From Brevundimonas sp. ASV9 (GTDB lineage Bacteria > Pseudomonadota > Alphaproteobacteria > Caulobacterales > Caulobacteraceae), in the NCBI RefSeq assembly GCF_016429195.1, contig NZ_JAELUF010000002.1:35843-99842 (forward strand): a DNA stretch of 64,000 nucleotides, given 5' to 3'. Below the pieces are notes generated by a model. It was not told the origin of the DNA and did not search any database. It saw only the letters and a list, made by a program, of their open reading frames with translations. Position 1 is the stretch's first letter. Every line of letters begins with the position of its first letter. The translations under genes and the position numbers were made by a program. Positions 44,022 to 51,964 of this stretch are shown piece after piece.

Positions 44022-45605
44022 TCAGGCCACGGCGGGCGCAGGAACGCGCTCGGCCGGGGCTTCGGGGCTGGGTTCGCCGAACGTCTCCTGTTCGTGGAAC
44101 GGCCCCTTCTTGATGGCGAAGAGCATCAGCCGCACCTCGACCACCGCCAGCGCGCCATACAGCAGGGTGAAGCCGACGATCGTGGCCCACAGCTGCGGCA
44201 CGGTCAGGGACGAGGCGCCCAGGAAGGTGGGCAGCACGCCCTCCACGGCCCACGGCTGGCGGCCGAACTCGGCCAGGATCCACCCGAACTCGATGGCGAT
44301 CCACGGCAGCGGGATAGCCAGGACGGCTAACCGCAGGAACCACTTCGTATGATGCTTGCGCAGGGTGCACAGCACGAAGGCCGTGCCGAACAGGGCGATC
44401 ATGAACATCCCGATGCCCGCCATGATGCGGAAGCTCCAAAACAGGGCCGGGACGTTCGGCACCGTCTCCCACGCGGTCTGCTGGATCAGCGCCGGCGTGG
44501 CCTGGCGGGGATCGGTGACATGGCGCTTCAGCAGCAGGCCATAGCCCAGGTCGCGGCGATGGGTCTCGAACACGCCGCGCGCGACAGGATCGGCCGGGTC
44601 AGCCTTGACCTTCTCCAGCGCATCATAGGCGATGACGCCGGATTTGATGCGGTCCTCGGCCGTGGCGACCAGTTCGAAGATGCCTTCGACGGGCTTGTCG
44701 ATGGTGCGGGTCGCGATCAGCCCCATGATCCACGGCACGTGAACGCCAAAATGAGTCTCGCGGTCCTTCATCGAAGGAATGCCGATCAGCGTCAGGCCGG
44801 CGGGCGCAGGCTCGGTGTGCCACATGGCCTCCAGAGCGGCGAGCTTCATCTTCTGGTTGTCGGTCAGATTGTAGCCGGACTGGTCGCCCAGCACGACGGC
44901 CGACAGCGACGCCGCCAGACCGAACGCAGAGGCCACGGTCATCGACCGCTTGGCGAAGCCGACGTGCTTGCCACGCAGCAGATAGAAGGCTGAGACGCCC
45001 AGAACGAAGACCGAGGCGCAGACATAGCCGGCCGAAACGGTGTGGACGAACTTGGCCTGGGCCACCGGGTTGAACAGCACGGCCATGAAGTCCGTGACCT
45101 CCATCCGCATCGTGTCGGGATTGAAGGCGGCGCCGACCGGGTTCTGCATCCAGCCGTTGGCGATCAGGATCCACAGGGCCGACAGATTTGTGCCCAGCGC
45201 GACCATGAAGGTGACGAACAGGTGAGCGTGCGGCTTCAGCTTGTCCCAGCCGAAGAACATCAGGCCGACAAAGGTCGCCTCCAAGAAGAAGGCCATCAGC
45301 CCTTCGATGGCCAGCGGCGCGCCGAAGATGTCGCCGACATAGTGGCTGTAATAGCTCCAGTTCATGCCGAACTGGAACTCCATGGTGATGCCGGTTGCGA
45401 CGCCCAGCACGAAGTTGATGCCGAAGCAGACGCCCCAGAAGCGGGTGATCGTCCGCCAGATGGGCCGGCGGGTCATCACATAGATCGACTCCATGATGAC
45501 CAGCATGAACGACAGCCCCAGTGTCAGGGGCACGAACAGGAAGTGGTAAAGGGCCGTCAGCGCGAACTGCAGCCGGGACAGGTCGACGACCGCGAGGTCG
45601 ATCAT
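44022..45605 (-). CDS. cydA: Cytochrome bd ubiquinol oxidase subunit I
   Basis: Binds all three hemes and oxidises ubiquinol while reducing oxygen to water. The 527-residue protein begins VDLSRLQFALTALYHFLFVP, with the heme-ligand histidine of the first helix at 21, then GVATGITMEFQFGMNWS, a Q-loop of the long E. coli type and GFRI-like FWSFRIMAGIGM containing a methionine ligand region. The start MIDLAVVDLSR is chosen because an upstream extension would run through the promoter. First gene of cydA-cydB-cydX-hemN. A perfect FNR-type site lies 73 bp upstream. Confidence 0.96.
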   Translation of the reverse strand: MIDLAVVDLSRLQFALTALYHFLFVPLTLGLSFMLVIMESIYVMTRRPIWRTITRFWGVCFGINFVLGVATGITMEFQFGMNWSYYSHYVGDIFGAPLAIEGLMAFFLEATFVGLMFFGWDKLKPHAHLFVTFMVALGTNLSALWILIANGWMQNPVGAAFNPDTMRMEVTDFMAVLFNPVAQAKFVHTVSAGYVCASVFVLGVSAFYLLRGKHVGFAKRSMTVASAFGLAASLSAVVLGDQSGYNLTDNQKMKLAALEAMWHTEPAPAGLTLIGIPSMKDRETHFGVHVPWIMGLIATRTIDKPVEGIFELVATAEDRIKSGVIAYDALEKVKADPADPVARGVFETHRRDLGYGLLLKRHVTDPRQATPALIQQTAWETVPNVPALFWSFRIMAGIGMFMIALFGTAFVLCTLRKHHTKWFLRLAVLAIPLPWIAIEFGWILAEFGRQPWAVEGVLPTFLGASSLTVPQLWATIVGFTLLYGALAVVEVRLMLFAIKKGPFHEQETFGEPSPEAPAERVPAPAVA

Positions 45606-45677
45606 GGCGTTGCTCCGAGGAATCGGTCTGCTGGACCGACGTTTCGTCGGCCGTAGGCGTTGCGCGGGACGCCCGCC

Positions 45678-45691
45678 TTGATCTCGATCAA
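45678..45691. promoter_or_regulatory. Perfect FNR/FixK-type box between cydA and cydD
   Basis: TTGATCTCGATCAA matches the FNR consensus TTGAT-N4-ATCAA in every defined position and is a full palindrome. Its centre is 79 bases from the cydA start and 114 from the cydD start. Class II spacing would place a cydA start near 45643 and a cydD start near 45726; TATTGG at 45714-45719 could be the cydD -10. Confidence 0.85.
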
Positions 45692-45798
45692 AGCGGCGGC
45701 GAACGCGCGGCCCTATTGGACGCTTGGTCCTTGGACATTTCGTCCAACGACGTTTCGCCCAGTGGCGCGCGGCCTGCGCCGAGCGCTGGAGTCGCCTG

Positions 45799-47403
45799 AT
45801 GAGCGCCGTGCCAATCGCCCCTGTCTCTGCGGCCGCCTGGCTGAAGCAGATCGGTCGTCCGTGGAGGCGGCTGACCCTGCTGACCGGCGTGCTGACCATT
45901 GCGGACGTCGCGCCAGCGATCGGCTTCGCGGCGGGGCTGGCTTTGACGATTTCCAGCCTGACCGTATCGCCGGCCGCCGCCGCGCCGTGGTTGGCCCTGG
46001 CTGTGTTCAGTCTGATCGCGCGCGGCCTGATCGGCCAGGCCGCCGTGATCGTCGGCGCGAAGATGGGTCGGGCGGTAAAGACCGACGTCCGAGGCCGCCT
46101 GCTGTCAGACCTGTTCGGGCGAGCACGGCGATCCAGCGCGCAGATGACGGCCGTGGTCGAAGGGGTCGGCGCGCTGGACGGCTACTATTCGCGGTTTGCG
46201 CCTTTGCGCCTCGCCGCAGGCGTTTCGCCGCTGCTGATCATCGCCGCCGCCGCGATCGCCAGCCCGGTGTCGGCGGGCATTCTGCTGTTCACCCTGTTCC
46301 CGTTCATCGTCGGCATGGCCCTGGCAGGCACGGCTGCGGCGGGCGAAAGCCGTCGTCAGTTTCAGGCGCTTGAGCGGCTGTCTGGTCTGTTCATCGACCG
46401 TATCCGCACCCTGCCCGCCATTCTCGCCTTCGACGCCGTGGGCCGCACGACGGTGCAGATCTCCCAGGCCTCGGACGAGCTGGAGCGCCGCACCGCCCGC
46501 GTCATGCGCATCGCCTTCCTGTCGTCGGGCGTGCTGGAGTTCTTCTCGGCCTTGTCGGTCGCGCTGATCGCCGTCTATTGCGGCTTCAACCTGTTGCGGC
46601 TGCTGCCCTTCCCCGTTCCCGAGACGCTGGACCTGTCGCGCGCCTTCTTCGTTCTCGCCCTGGCGCCCGAAGTCTATGCGCCGCTGCGCCGCCTGGCGGC
46701 CGCCTATCATGATCGCCAGGCCGCCGAGGCCGCAGCCCCATCCCTGATCACGCCACACCCGCGCCCGGCCCAGCGCGCGCCTCTCGGCGATCTGGCGCCC
46801 GCCATCCATTTCCGCGACGTCGCCATCGCTTATGAAGGCTCAGCGCCGGTCATCGACGGGTTCAACCTCGACATCGCGCCGGGCCAGATCGTGGCGATGA
46901 TGGGCGCCAGCGGCGCCGGCAAGTCCAGTCTTCTGCATCTGCTGCTCGGCCTCGCGCCCCTGACGCGCGGCGAGGTCGAGGTGGGCGGCGCGCGGCTCAG
47001 CCAGTGCGGCGACATCGCCGGGCGGGTCGCCTGGGCCAGCCAGCACCCGATCGTGACGCCTGGAACCCTGGCCGAGAACATCGGCCTGGCGGATCGCACC
47101 GCCTGCCCCGGCCGCATCGCCCTGGCCGCGCGCACGGCGGGCCTGTCCGGCGATCTCGATCGCCCCATCGACGAGCGCGGCGGCGGACTGTCGGGCGGCG
47201 AGCGCCGTCGCCTGGGCCTGGCGCGCGCCATGCTGAAGCGGGCGCCGCTTCTGGTGCTGGACGAGCCGACCGCCAATCTGGATCCGGCCTCGGAACGCGC
47301 CATGCTGGACGTCATCCGTCAGGCCGCGTGCGGCCGCACCACCCTGATCGCCACCCACTCGCCAGCCGTCGCCGCCCTGGCCGACCGCGTGGTGACGCTA
47401 TGA
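45799..47403 (+). CDS. cydD: Thiol-reductant ABC exporter, CydD subunit
   Basis: Half of the CydDC exporter of cysteine and glutathione needed to assemble cytochrome bd. The 534-residue protein has an N-terminal membrane domain of six helices and a C-terminal ATPase with Walker A GASGAGKSS, signature LSGGERRRLGLARAML and Walker B LLVLDEPTANLD. MSAVPIAPVSAAAWL at 45799 follows a GGAG sequence; an upstream TTG start lies in the promoter. Overlaps cydC by ATGA. Confidence 0.92.
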   Translation: MSAVPIAPVSAAAWLKQIGRPWRRLTLLTGVLTIADVAPAIGFAAGLALTISSLTVSPAAAAPWLALAVFSLIARGLIGQAAVIVGAKMGRAVKTDVRGRLLSDLFGRARRSSAQMTAVVEGVGALDGYYSRFAPLRLAAGVSPLLIIAAAAIASPVSAGILLFTLFPFIVGMALAGTAAAGESRRQFQALERLSGLFIDRIRTLPAILAFDAVGRTTVQISQASDELERRTARVMRIAFLSSGVLEFFSALSVALIAVYCGFNLLRLLPFPVPETLDLSRAFFVLALAPEVYAPLRRLAAAYHDRQAAEAAAPSLITPHPRPAQRAPLGDLAPAIHFRDVAIAYEGSAPVIDGFNLDIAPGQIVAMMGASGAGKSSLLHLLLGLAPLTRGEVEVGGARLSQCGDIAGRVAWASQHPIVTPGTLAENIGLADRTACPGRIALAARTAGLSGDLDRPIDERGGGLSGGERRRLGLARAMLKRAPLLVLDEPTANLDPASERAMLDVIRQAACGRTTLIATHSPAVAALADRVVTL

Positions 47404-49046
47404 GAGTGCCGTCACGCATCGCCGGCCTGATCGCCACCCAAACTCAGGCCCAGCGCGCCCGGCTTCGGCTCGCTGCGGCCGGCGGCGCTGTCGTCTCGGT
47501 GGCGGCCGTCTGTTTGTTGGGCCTGTCGGGCTGGTTCATCACGGGCGCGGCCTTCGCGGGCCTGGTGGGCGCGGCGGCCGCCCAGAGCTTCAACTACATG
47601 ATGCCCAGCGCCATCATCCGCCTGCTGGCCATCGTCCGCAGCGGCGGGCGCTATGTCGAGCGCGTCGCGGGCCATGAGGCTGCCTTGAAGGCGCTCGCCC
47701 GCCTGCGCCCGCAGTTGTTCGACGCCATCGCCACCGGGCCGGCCGAGCGCGCTCTGAACCTGTCGTCCGGCGAGGTCTCGGCCCGGCTGGTTCAGGACGT
47801 GGACGCGGTTCAGACCCTGTTCGTGCGGCGCTCGGCGCTCTGGAGCTTGGGCGCCGGCGCCGTTTCCGCCGTTCTGCTGGCCGGCCTCGCCTCCCCCTGG
47901 GCCGGCGCGGCCCTGTTCGTCGTGATGATCGCAGCCGTCGCAGGCGGCGTCCTTATCGCCCGTAGCCTCGCCGATCCCGCCGGCCGAGCGGTGCAGACCG
48001 GCGCAGGCGCGCTGAAGGATCGCCTCGCCGCCCTGGAGGCCGCCGCGCCCGAGCTGAAGGCCTACGGTCTTGACGACTGGGCGTGCGCGCAGGTCGCGCA
48101 GGTCGCCGCCGATCACGACGCGGCGCAGATCGCCCTGACCCGATCGGGCGGCTGGATGGCCGTGTGGCAGGCGGCGGCCAGCGCCCTCGCGGTCGGCGTT
48201 GTCATTCCCGCCGCATTCCCAGCCGATCTGCCTCTGATCGCGCTGGCAGCCCTCGCGGCGGTCATGGGCGTCGAATCCGCCGGAGGACTGGTCGTCGCCC
48301 TGCACCAGAACGGCTCCGCCGCCCAGGCCCTGTCTCGCCTCGACGCCGCCATGCCCACGGCGTCCTCCCGTCACGGTCGACCGCTCAGCGGTGCGGCGCT
48401 CGGTTTCGCAAACCTTGGCGCCGAGCTGGCGCCGCCCTACCGCCTCGGCATCTTCGGTCCCTCCGGCGCTGGCAAGACGACGCTGATCGAACGCCTGATC
48501 GGGTTGCGAACGCCCCAGACCGGCGAGATGCGGCTCGGTGGATTGGACGCCGTTGTCATCGCGCCGGAGGATCGGCGCCAGCTGTTCGCCTATGCGGCCC
48601 AGGACGTCCGTCTGCTGAACGGATCCGTGCGCGAGAACCTGTTGCTCGCAGGACCTGCCGACGATGCGGCCCTGTGGGCGGCGCTGGACGACGCCGCGCT
48701 GGGCGACCGAATTCGCGCCGAATCGCTGGGGCTGGACATCCCCGTCGGACCCAACGGCGAGCAGCTATCCGGTGGAGAACGACGGCGTCTTGGCCTGGCG
48801 CGCGCCTATCTGCGCGATGCGCCCTGGCTGGTGCTTGACGAACCGACGGAAGGCCTGGACGCCGCGACGGAGGCCCAAGTCCTGGGCCGCCTTCAGAACC
48901 GCCTGACCGCGCGGGGGCAAGGCCTGATCTTGGTCAGCCACCGGGCGTCGCCGATGGCGCTCTGCAACCGCTCCATCCGGGTCGAAGGGCTGGACAGCGA
49001 CGGCCATCTTCGTCTGACCTGCCCCCCGGATGACATGGCCGCCTAG
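47400..49046 (+). CDS. cydC: Thiol-reductant ABC exporter, CydC subunit
   Basis: Partner of CydD, 548 residues. The membrane domain includes LLGLSGWFITGAAFAGL, the family mark of CydC, and RYVERVAGHEAALKAL. The ATPase has Walker A GPSGAGKTT, signature LSGGERRRLGLARAYL and Walker B WLVLDEPTEGLD. The linker between the domains is short. Its TAG stop shares a CTAG with the convergent fnr-family gene. Divergent expression with cydABX from the common FNR box would coordinate oxidase and assembly factor. Confidence 0.92.
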   Translation: MRVPSRIAGLIATQTQAQRARLRLAAAGGAVVSVAAVCLLGLSGWFITGAAFAGLVGAAAAQSFNYMMPSAIIRLLAIVRSGGRYVERVAGHEAALKALARLRPQLFDAIATGPAERALNLSSGEVSARLVQDVDAVQTLFVRRSALWSLGAGAVSAVLLAGLASPWAGAALFVVMIAAVAGGVLIARSLADPAGRAVQTGAGALKDRLAALEAAAPELKAYGLDDWACAQVAQVAADHDAAQIALTRSGGWMAVWQAAASALAVGVVIPAAFPADLPLIALAALAAVMGVESAGGLVVALHQNGSAAQALSRLDAAMPTASSRHGRPLSGAALGFANLGAELAPPYRLGIFGPSGAGKTTLIERLIGLRTPQTGEMRLGGLDAVVIAPEDRRQLFAYAAQDVRLLNGSVRENLLLAGPADDAALWAALDDAALGDRIRAESLGLDIPVGPNGEQLSGGERRRLGLARAYLRDAPWLVLDEPTEGLDAATEAQVLGRLQNRLTARGQGLILVSHRASPMALCNRSIRVEGLDSDGHLRLTCPPDDMAA

Positions 49047-49780
49047 GATGCGCCGTTCGCCATGTTTTTCAGGCGGTCAGGGCGCTCGATCCGCAAGTCG
49101 TGCAGAGAGACGGCATGGATGACGCCGCTGGTCTTCAACTTGGTCAGCTCGCGACTGACGGTCTCGATCGTCAGTCCGAGATAGTCCGCGATCTCGGATC
49201 GGGTCATCGGCAGTCGCACGGCATTGTCGCCGAAGGGACGCAAGGGATCGCGCGAAAGCATCGTCACCAGAAAGCTGGCCAGGCGTTCGCGTGCGGTCTT
49301 GCGACCAAGCAGCAGCATTTGATCCTGCGCCGCCGTCAGCTCATGCATCGCCCGGCTCAGCAAGGCCGCTTCCAGACTGGGCCGCTCTCGCGCCAAGGCC
49401 TGATATTCCGAGGCCCGGAAGCGACATACGGTCGTGTCCTCAATCGCCTCAGCAGAGAAGGCGTAGGTCGTCCCCGCCGTCAGTCCAATGAAATCCCCGG
49501 CGAACAGGAAACCGGTGATCTGGCGGCGACCATCGGGCAGCAGCTTGTAAATCCGGACCGCGCCCGATGTGATGTTGAAGACGTTCACGGCCGGTTCGGC
49601 CTCGTTCGCCATGACATCGCCCGCCGCCAGCACGACCCGCTCGGCGATGGAGTCCAATTGCCCAAGATCGGCCTCCGACAACGCGGCGCAGATGCTGAAG
49701 GCGCGCGCGCCACAGCCAGAGCAGGCTGAACTGGTGGGACGGTCGGCACAGGCCGTAAGCAGCGCGCGAACTTTCAACAT
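49043..49780 (-). CDS. fnrL: FNR-family oxygen-responsive regulator (FnrL/FnrN type)
   Basis: Transcription factor of 245 residues that probably loses activity when its [4Fe-4S] cluster meets oxygen. Cysteines at 11, 20, 23 and 31 near the N-terminus (SSACSGCGARAFSIC) plus C119 in DTTVCRF match the FNR pattern, with the C-x2-C-x7-C spacing common in alphaproteobacteria. A cNMP-like beta-roll follows and then the helix-turn-helix TRSEIADYLGLTIETVSREL, whose E-x2-SR contacts predict TTGAT half-sites. The perfect TTGAT-N4-ATCAA box in the nearby cyd promoter is a natural target. Convergent with cydC. Confidence 0.9.
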   Translation of the reverse strand: MLKVRALLTACADRPTSSACSGCGARAFSICAALSEADLGQLDSIAERVVLAAGDVMANEAEPAVNVFNITSGAVRIYKLLPDGRRQITGFLFAGDFIGLTAGTTYAFSAEAIEDTTVCRFRASEYQALARERPSLEAALLSRAMHELTAAQDQMLLLGRKTARERLASFLVTMLSRDPLRPFGDNAVRLPMTRSEIADYLGLTIETVSRELTKLKTSGVIHAVSLHDLRIERPDRLKNMANGAS

Positions 49781-49793
49781 GCCCGCTCTCTAA

Positions 49794-49812
49794 CACTCCT
49801 GACGAAGGAGTG
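49794..49812. promoter_or_regulatory. Inverted repeat upstream of the fnr-family gene
   Basis: CACTCCT-GACGA-AGGAGTG, a perfect 7-bp inverted repeat 13 bases before the ATG, covers the ribosome-binding site area of the minus-strand gene (the AGGAGTG read on that strand). It could be an operator or a hairpin that hides the translation start. Confidence 0.4.
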
Positions 49813-49995
49813 GAGCAGTTCAGTTCCAAGAGCCACTTGGACAATGCTCCAAGATTGGCACGCGGGCCAAAGATTACGACAGGGCGACGAAGCGAGACAG
49901 ACCTCATTCTCGCAAGAAGTTTAAAGCGTTCCAGTCTGAAGGCGCCGGCGATCTGACAACTATGAAGGACCTTCGGAGACTTTGGTGATCGATGT

Positions 49996-51123
49996 TCAGT
50001 CCAATCTCGGATTGATCAGGAACTTCTCGCCCGTCGCCTTGCGCTCGTAGGCGCGCAAAACCTCGGGCTCTAACGCCTCGGCGAGCCCGATCGTGCGTGT
50101 ATAGCGCGTCGCGAAGGTAGTGGTCAGGTCGTCGAAGACGCGCTTACGCATTCGCGATACCGTCTCTGGCCCGGCCTTCTGCATAAAGGGTGTGAGCAGC
50201 CAGCCGGACACGCTCCACTGGAAACCAAACGCCAGCCGGTCCAGCACCATCGGCGAAGTGTCGAGCGCGCCGTACACATACAGTTGCTTGAACATCGACG
50301 ATCCATATCGGCTGTATTCGGTCATACGCTTGACCGCGCCACGTTCCATCGCCTGCATGATTTCGCCGCCCAGCGATCCGCCGCCGATGGCGTCGAACGC
50401 GACTGTGGCCCCGGTTTCAGTGACGGCTTCGACGAGTTGGGTTCGAAAGTCCTCATCGTGGCTGTTCAGTACATGGGTCGCTCCCGCTTCCTTCAACAAT
50501 CGCACCTGATCGTCAGAACGCACGATATTGACCAGCGGCACGCCATCTTGCGCGCATATCCGCTGAAGCATCTGACCCAAACTGGATGCGGCCGCAGTAT
50601 GGACAATCGCGGAATGTCCCTCGGCTCTAGCAGTCTCAACGAAGCCGAGCGCCGTCATAGGATTGACCGTCAGCGCCGCGCCTTGTGCGGCCGTCACACC
50701 CTCGGGAAGCGGCAGGGCGTCGCGCGTTTTGATCATTCTCAGATCGGCGTACATGCCGCCCCCGATCATGCCGACCCGACTTCCGATCCAGTCCTTCGCC
50801 TGATCGCCGGCGGCGATGACGGTCCCCGCACCTTCATTGCCGACCGGGAGCGACTGACCGATCCGACCGGCGACGCCGCCCCGCCGCGGGGCCGGTATGT
50901 CAAGCCGAAGCCGCAGCCGGCCACCTGAACGATCTAAACGAATAGAAGCCGCGTCCGCAGGCCCTAGCAGCAAACCTAAATCGCTCGGATTGATTGGGGC
51001 TGCTTCGACCCGAACGATGATTTCGTCCGGTCCGGGCTCATTGAGGACGACGTCTTCAAGCGACAGGATCAATCCGCCCTCGTCGTCCACCATCGATCGC
51101 AATTCACGTGCTTTAAATGTCAT
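49996..51123 (-). CDS. Zinc-free MDR-family NAD(P)H oxidoreductase (quinone/enoyl reductase-like)
   Basis: A 375-residue member of the medium-chain dehydrogenase/reductase family. The GroES-like N-terminus has PINPSDLGLLLGPAD and GNEGAGTVIAAG; the Rossmann half has AAASSLGQMLQRICAQDGVPLV and TVAFDAIGGGSLGG. The structural and catalytic zinc cysteines of alcohol dehydrogenases are missing, so a quinone or enone reductase activity is more likely. The ATG at 51123 is chosen over a TTG three codons upstream. Monocistronic by spacing; substrate unknown. Confidence 0.8.
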   Translation of the reverse strand: MTFKARELRSMVDDEGGLILSLEDVVLNEPGPDEIIVRVEAAPINPSDLGLLLGPADAASIRLDRSGGRLRLRLDIPAPRRGGVAGRIGQSLPVGNEGAGTVIAAGDQAKDWIGSRVGMIGGGMYADLRMIKTRDALPLPEGVTAAQGAALTVNPMTALGFVETARAEGHSAIVHTAAASSLGQMLQRICAQDGVPLVNIVRSDDQVRLLKEAGATHVLNSHDEDFRTQLVEAVTETGATVAFDAIGGGSLGGEIMQAMERGAVKRMTEYSRYGSSMFKQLYVYGALDTSPMVLDRLAFGFQWSVSGWLLTPFMQKAGPETVSRMRKRVFDDLTTTFATRYTRTIGLAEALEPEVLRAYERKATGEKFLINPRLD

Positions 51124-51229
51124 GGCGAGCAATCCCTATCGACCTCGGGCAAGCGCGCGGACCGGCTGCCAGTTCCGCCATCGCGGTCTGAACATCGTGT
51201 TCTACGCTTCGATCTAACAGCCCATTACG

Positions 51230-51568
51230 TCATTCCTGCGTGCCGCCCAAACCCTTGAACCAGTCTTTATAAGACGTATTTCGAACCATGCGCCGATTGA
51301 GATCGGGCGAGCCATCGGCCCACCAAACCGGCCCCCTCTCACCCAGTCCGACCTTGGCTTCGTGCACGCTCCGCCGAGCGACAGCCAAGGCATTGCTGTC
51401 CTCTGACGCCAAGGCTGAGCGCACCGCCCGACGCGCTGACATCAGGTCACTCACCAGCTGATCGCGCCTTTCAGCCGTCAGGTTGGGATTTGAGCACCGC
51501 CAAAGCCGACCCCGCACCACAAAATATCGGCCATCGGGCGTCATGGGATAAATAGAAGCGCCAGTCAT
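51230..51568 (-). CDS. Conserved small protein of unknown function
   Basis: A 112-residue (or, from the internal ATG at 51544, 104-residue) soluble protein. Recognisable blocks are MTPDGRYFVVRGRLWR, LSVDLMSARRAV-like helix (LVSDLMSARRAVRSAL), and ERGPVWWADGSPDLNRRMV followed by NTSYKDWF. I have seen this pattern in hypothetical proteins of Rhizobiales and other alphaproteobacteria, but no function is known to me. The middle is helical and charged; no membrane segment or signal. It stands alone between unrelated genes. Confidence 0.7.
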   Translation of the reverse strand: MTGASIYPMTPDGRYFVVRGRLWRCSNPNLTAERRDQLVSDLMSARRAVRSALASEDSNALAVARRSVHEAKVGLGERGPVWWADGSPDLNRRMVRNTSYKDWFKGLGGTQE

Positions 51569-51658
51569 TTTCGTAAAAACACCTGCGGCACAGAATGGAG
51601 CCGCTATTGGCTACTTGACGGCGGACAAGTCGGTCGTGGAGGTCACGGCCACAAACCT

Positions 51659-51964
51659 TCAGGCGCCCACGATCAACACCAAGGTTTGAAAGATCACGCC
51701 GATCCCGGAGAGCAGACCTGCGGCGATTGCTACGCGCAAGCCGAAGGCTTGAGTTGGCTCAGGCTTCGTACGCAGGGCGATCAGGCTTTTCCAACACAAG
51801 GCCGCAATGGCCAGCAGGCAAACCAGGCTGAAGCCATAGCCGGCGACGTTCCAGGCGCCGGCGTCGCCACGCGCCACGTCGGCGGCGCTGGACAGCAGAT
51901 ACAGACCCAAGAAATGGGCGGCCCAGATCAGCAGGCCGCCCAGCATCAGCAGCCAGAACCTCAT
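51659..51964 (-). CDS. Small three-helix membrane protein of the caa3 oxidase operon
   Basis: A 101-residue protein with three hydrophobic helices (about 3-26, 38-60, 76-99), beginning MRFWLLMLGGLLIWAAHFLG. Its ATG overlaps the stop of the fused subunit I/III gene, so it is made with the oxidase. It could be a short subunit IV or an assembly factor. It has no cytochrome motif and I do not recognise a named family. Last gene of the minus-strand operon. Confidence 0.7.
   Translation of the reverse strand: MRFWLLMLGGLLIWAAHFLGLYLLSSAADVARGDAGAWNVAGYGFSLVCLLAIAALCWKSLIALRTKPEPTQAFGLRVAIAAGLLSGIGVIFQTLVLIVGA

Noticed and set aside
45724..45798. TTG start of a longer CydD
   Set aside because: The extra 25 residues come from promoter DNA; the ATG with GGAG fits the family start.
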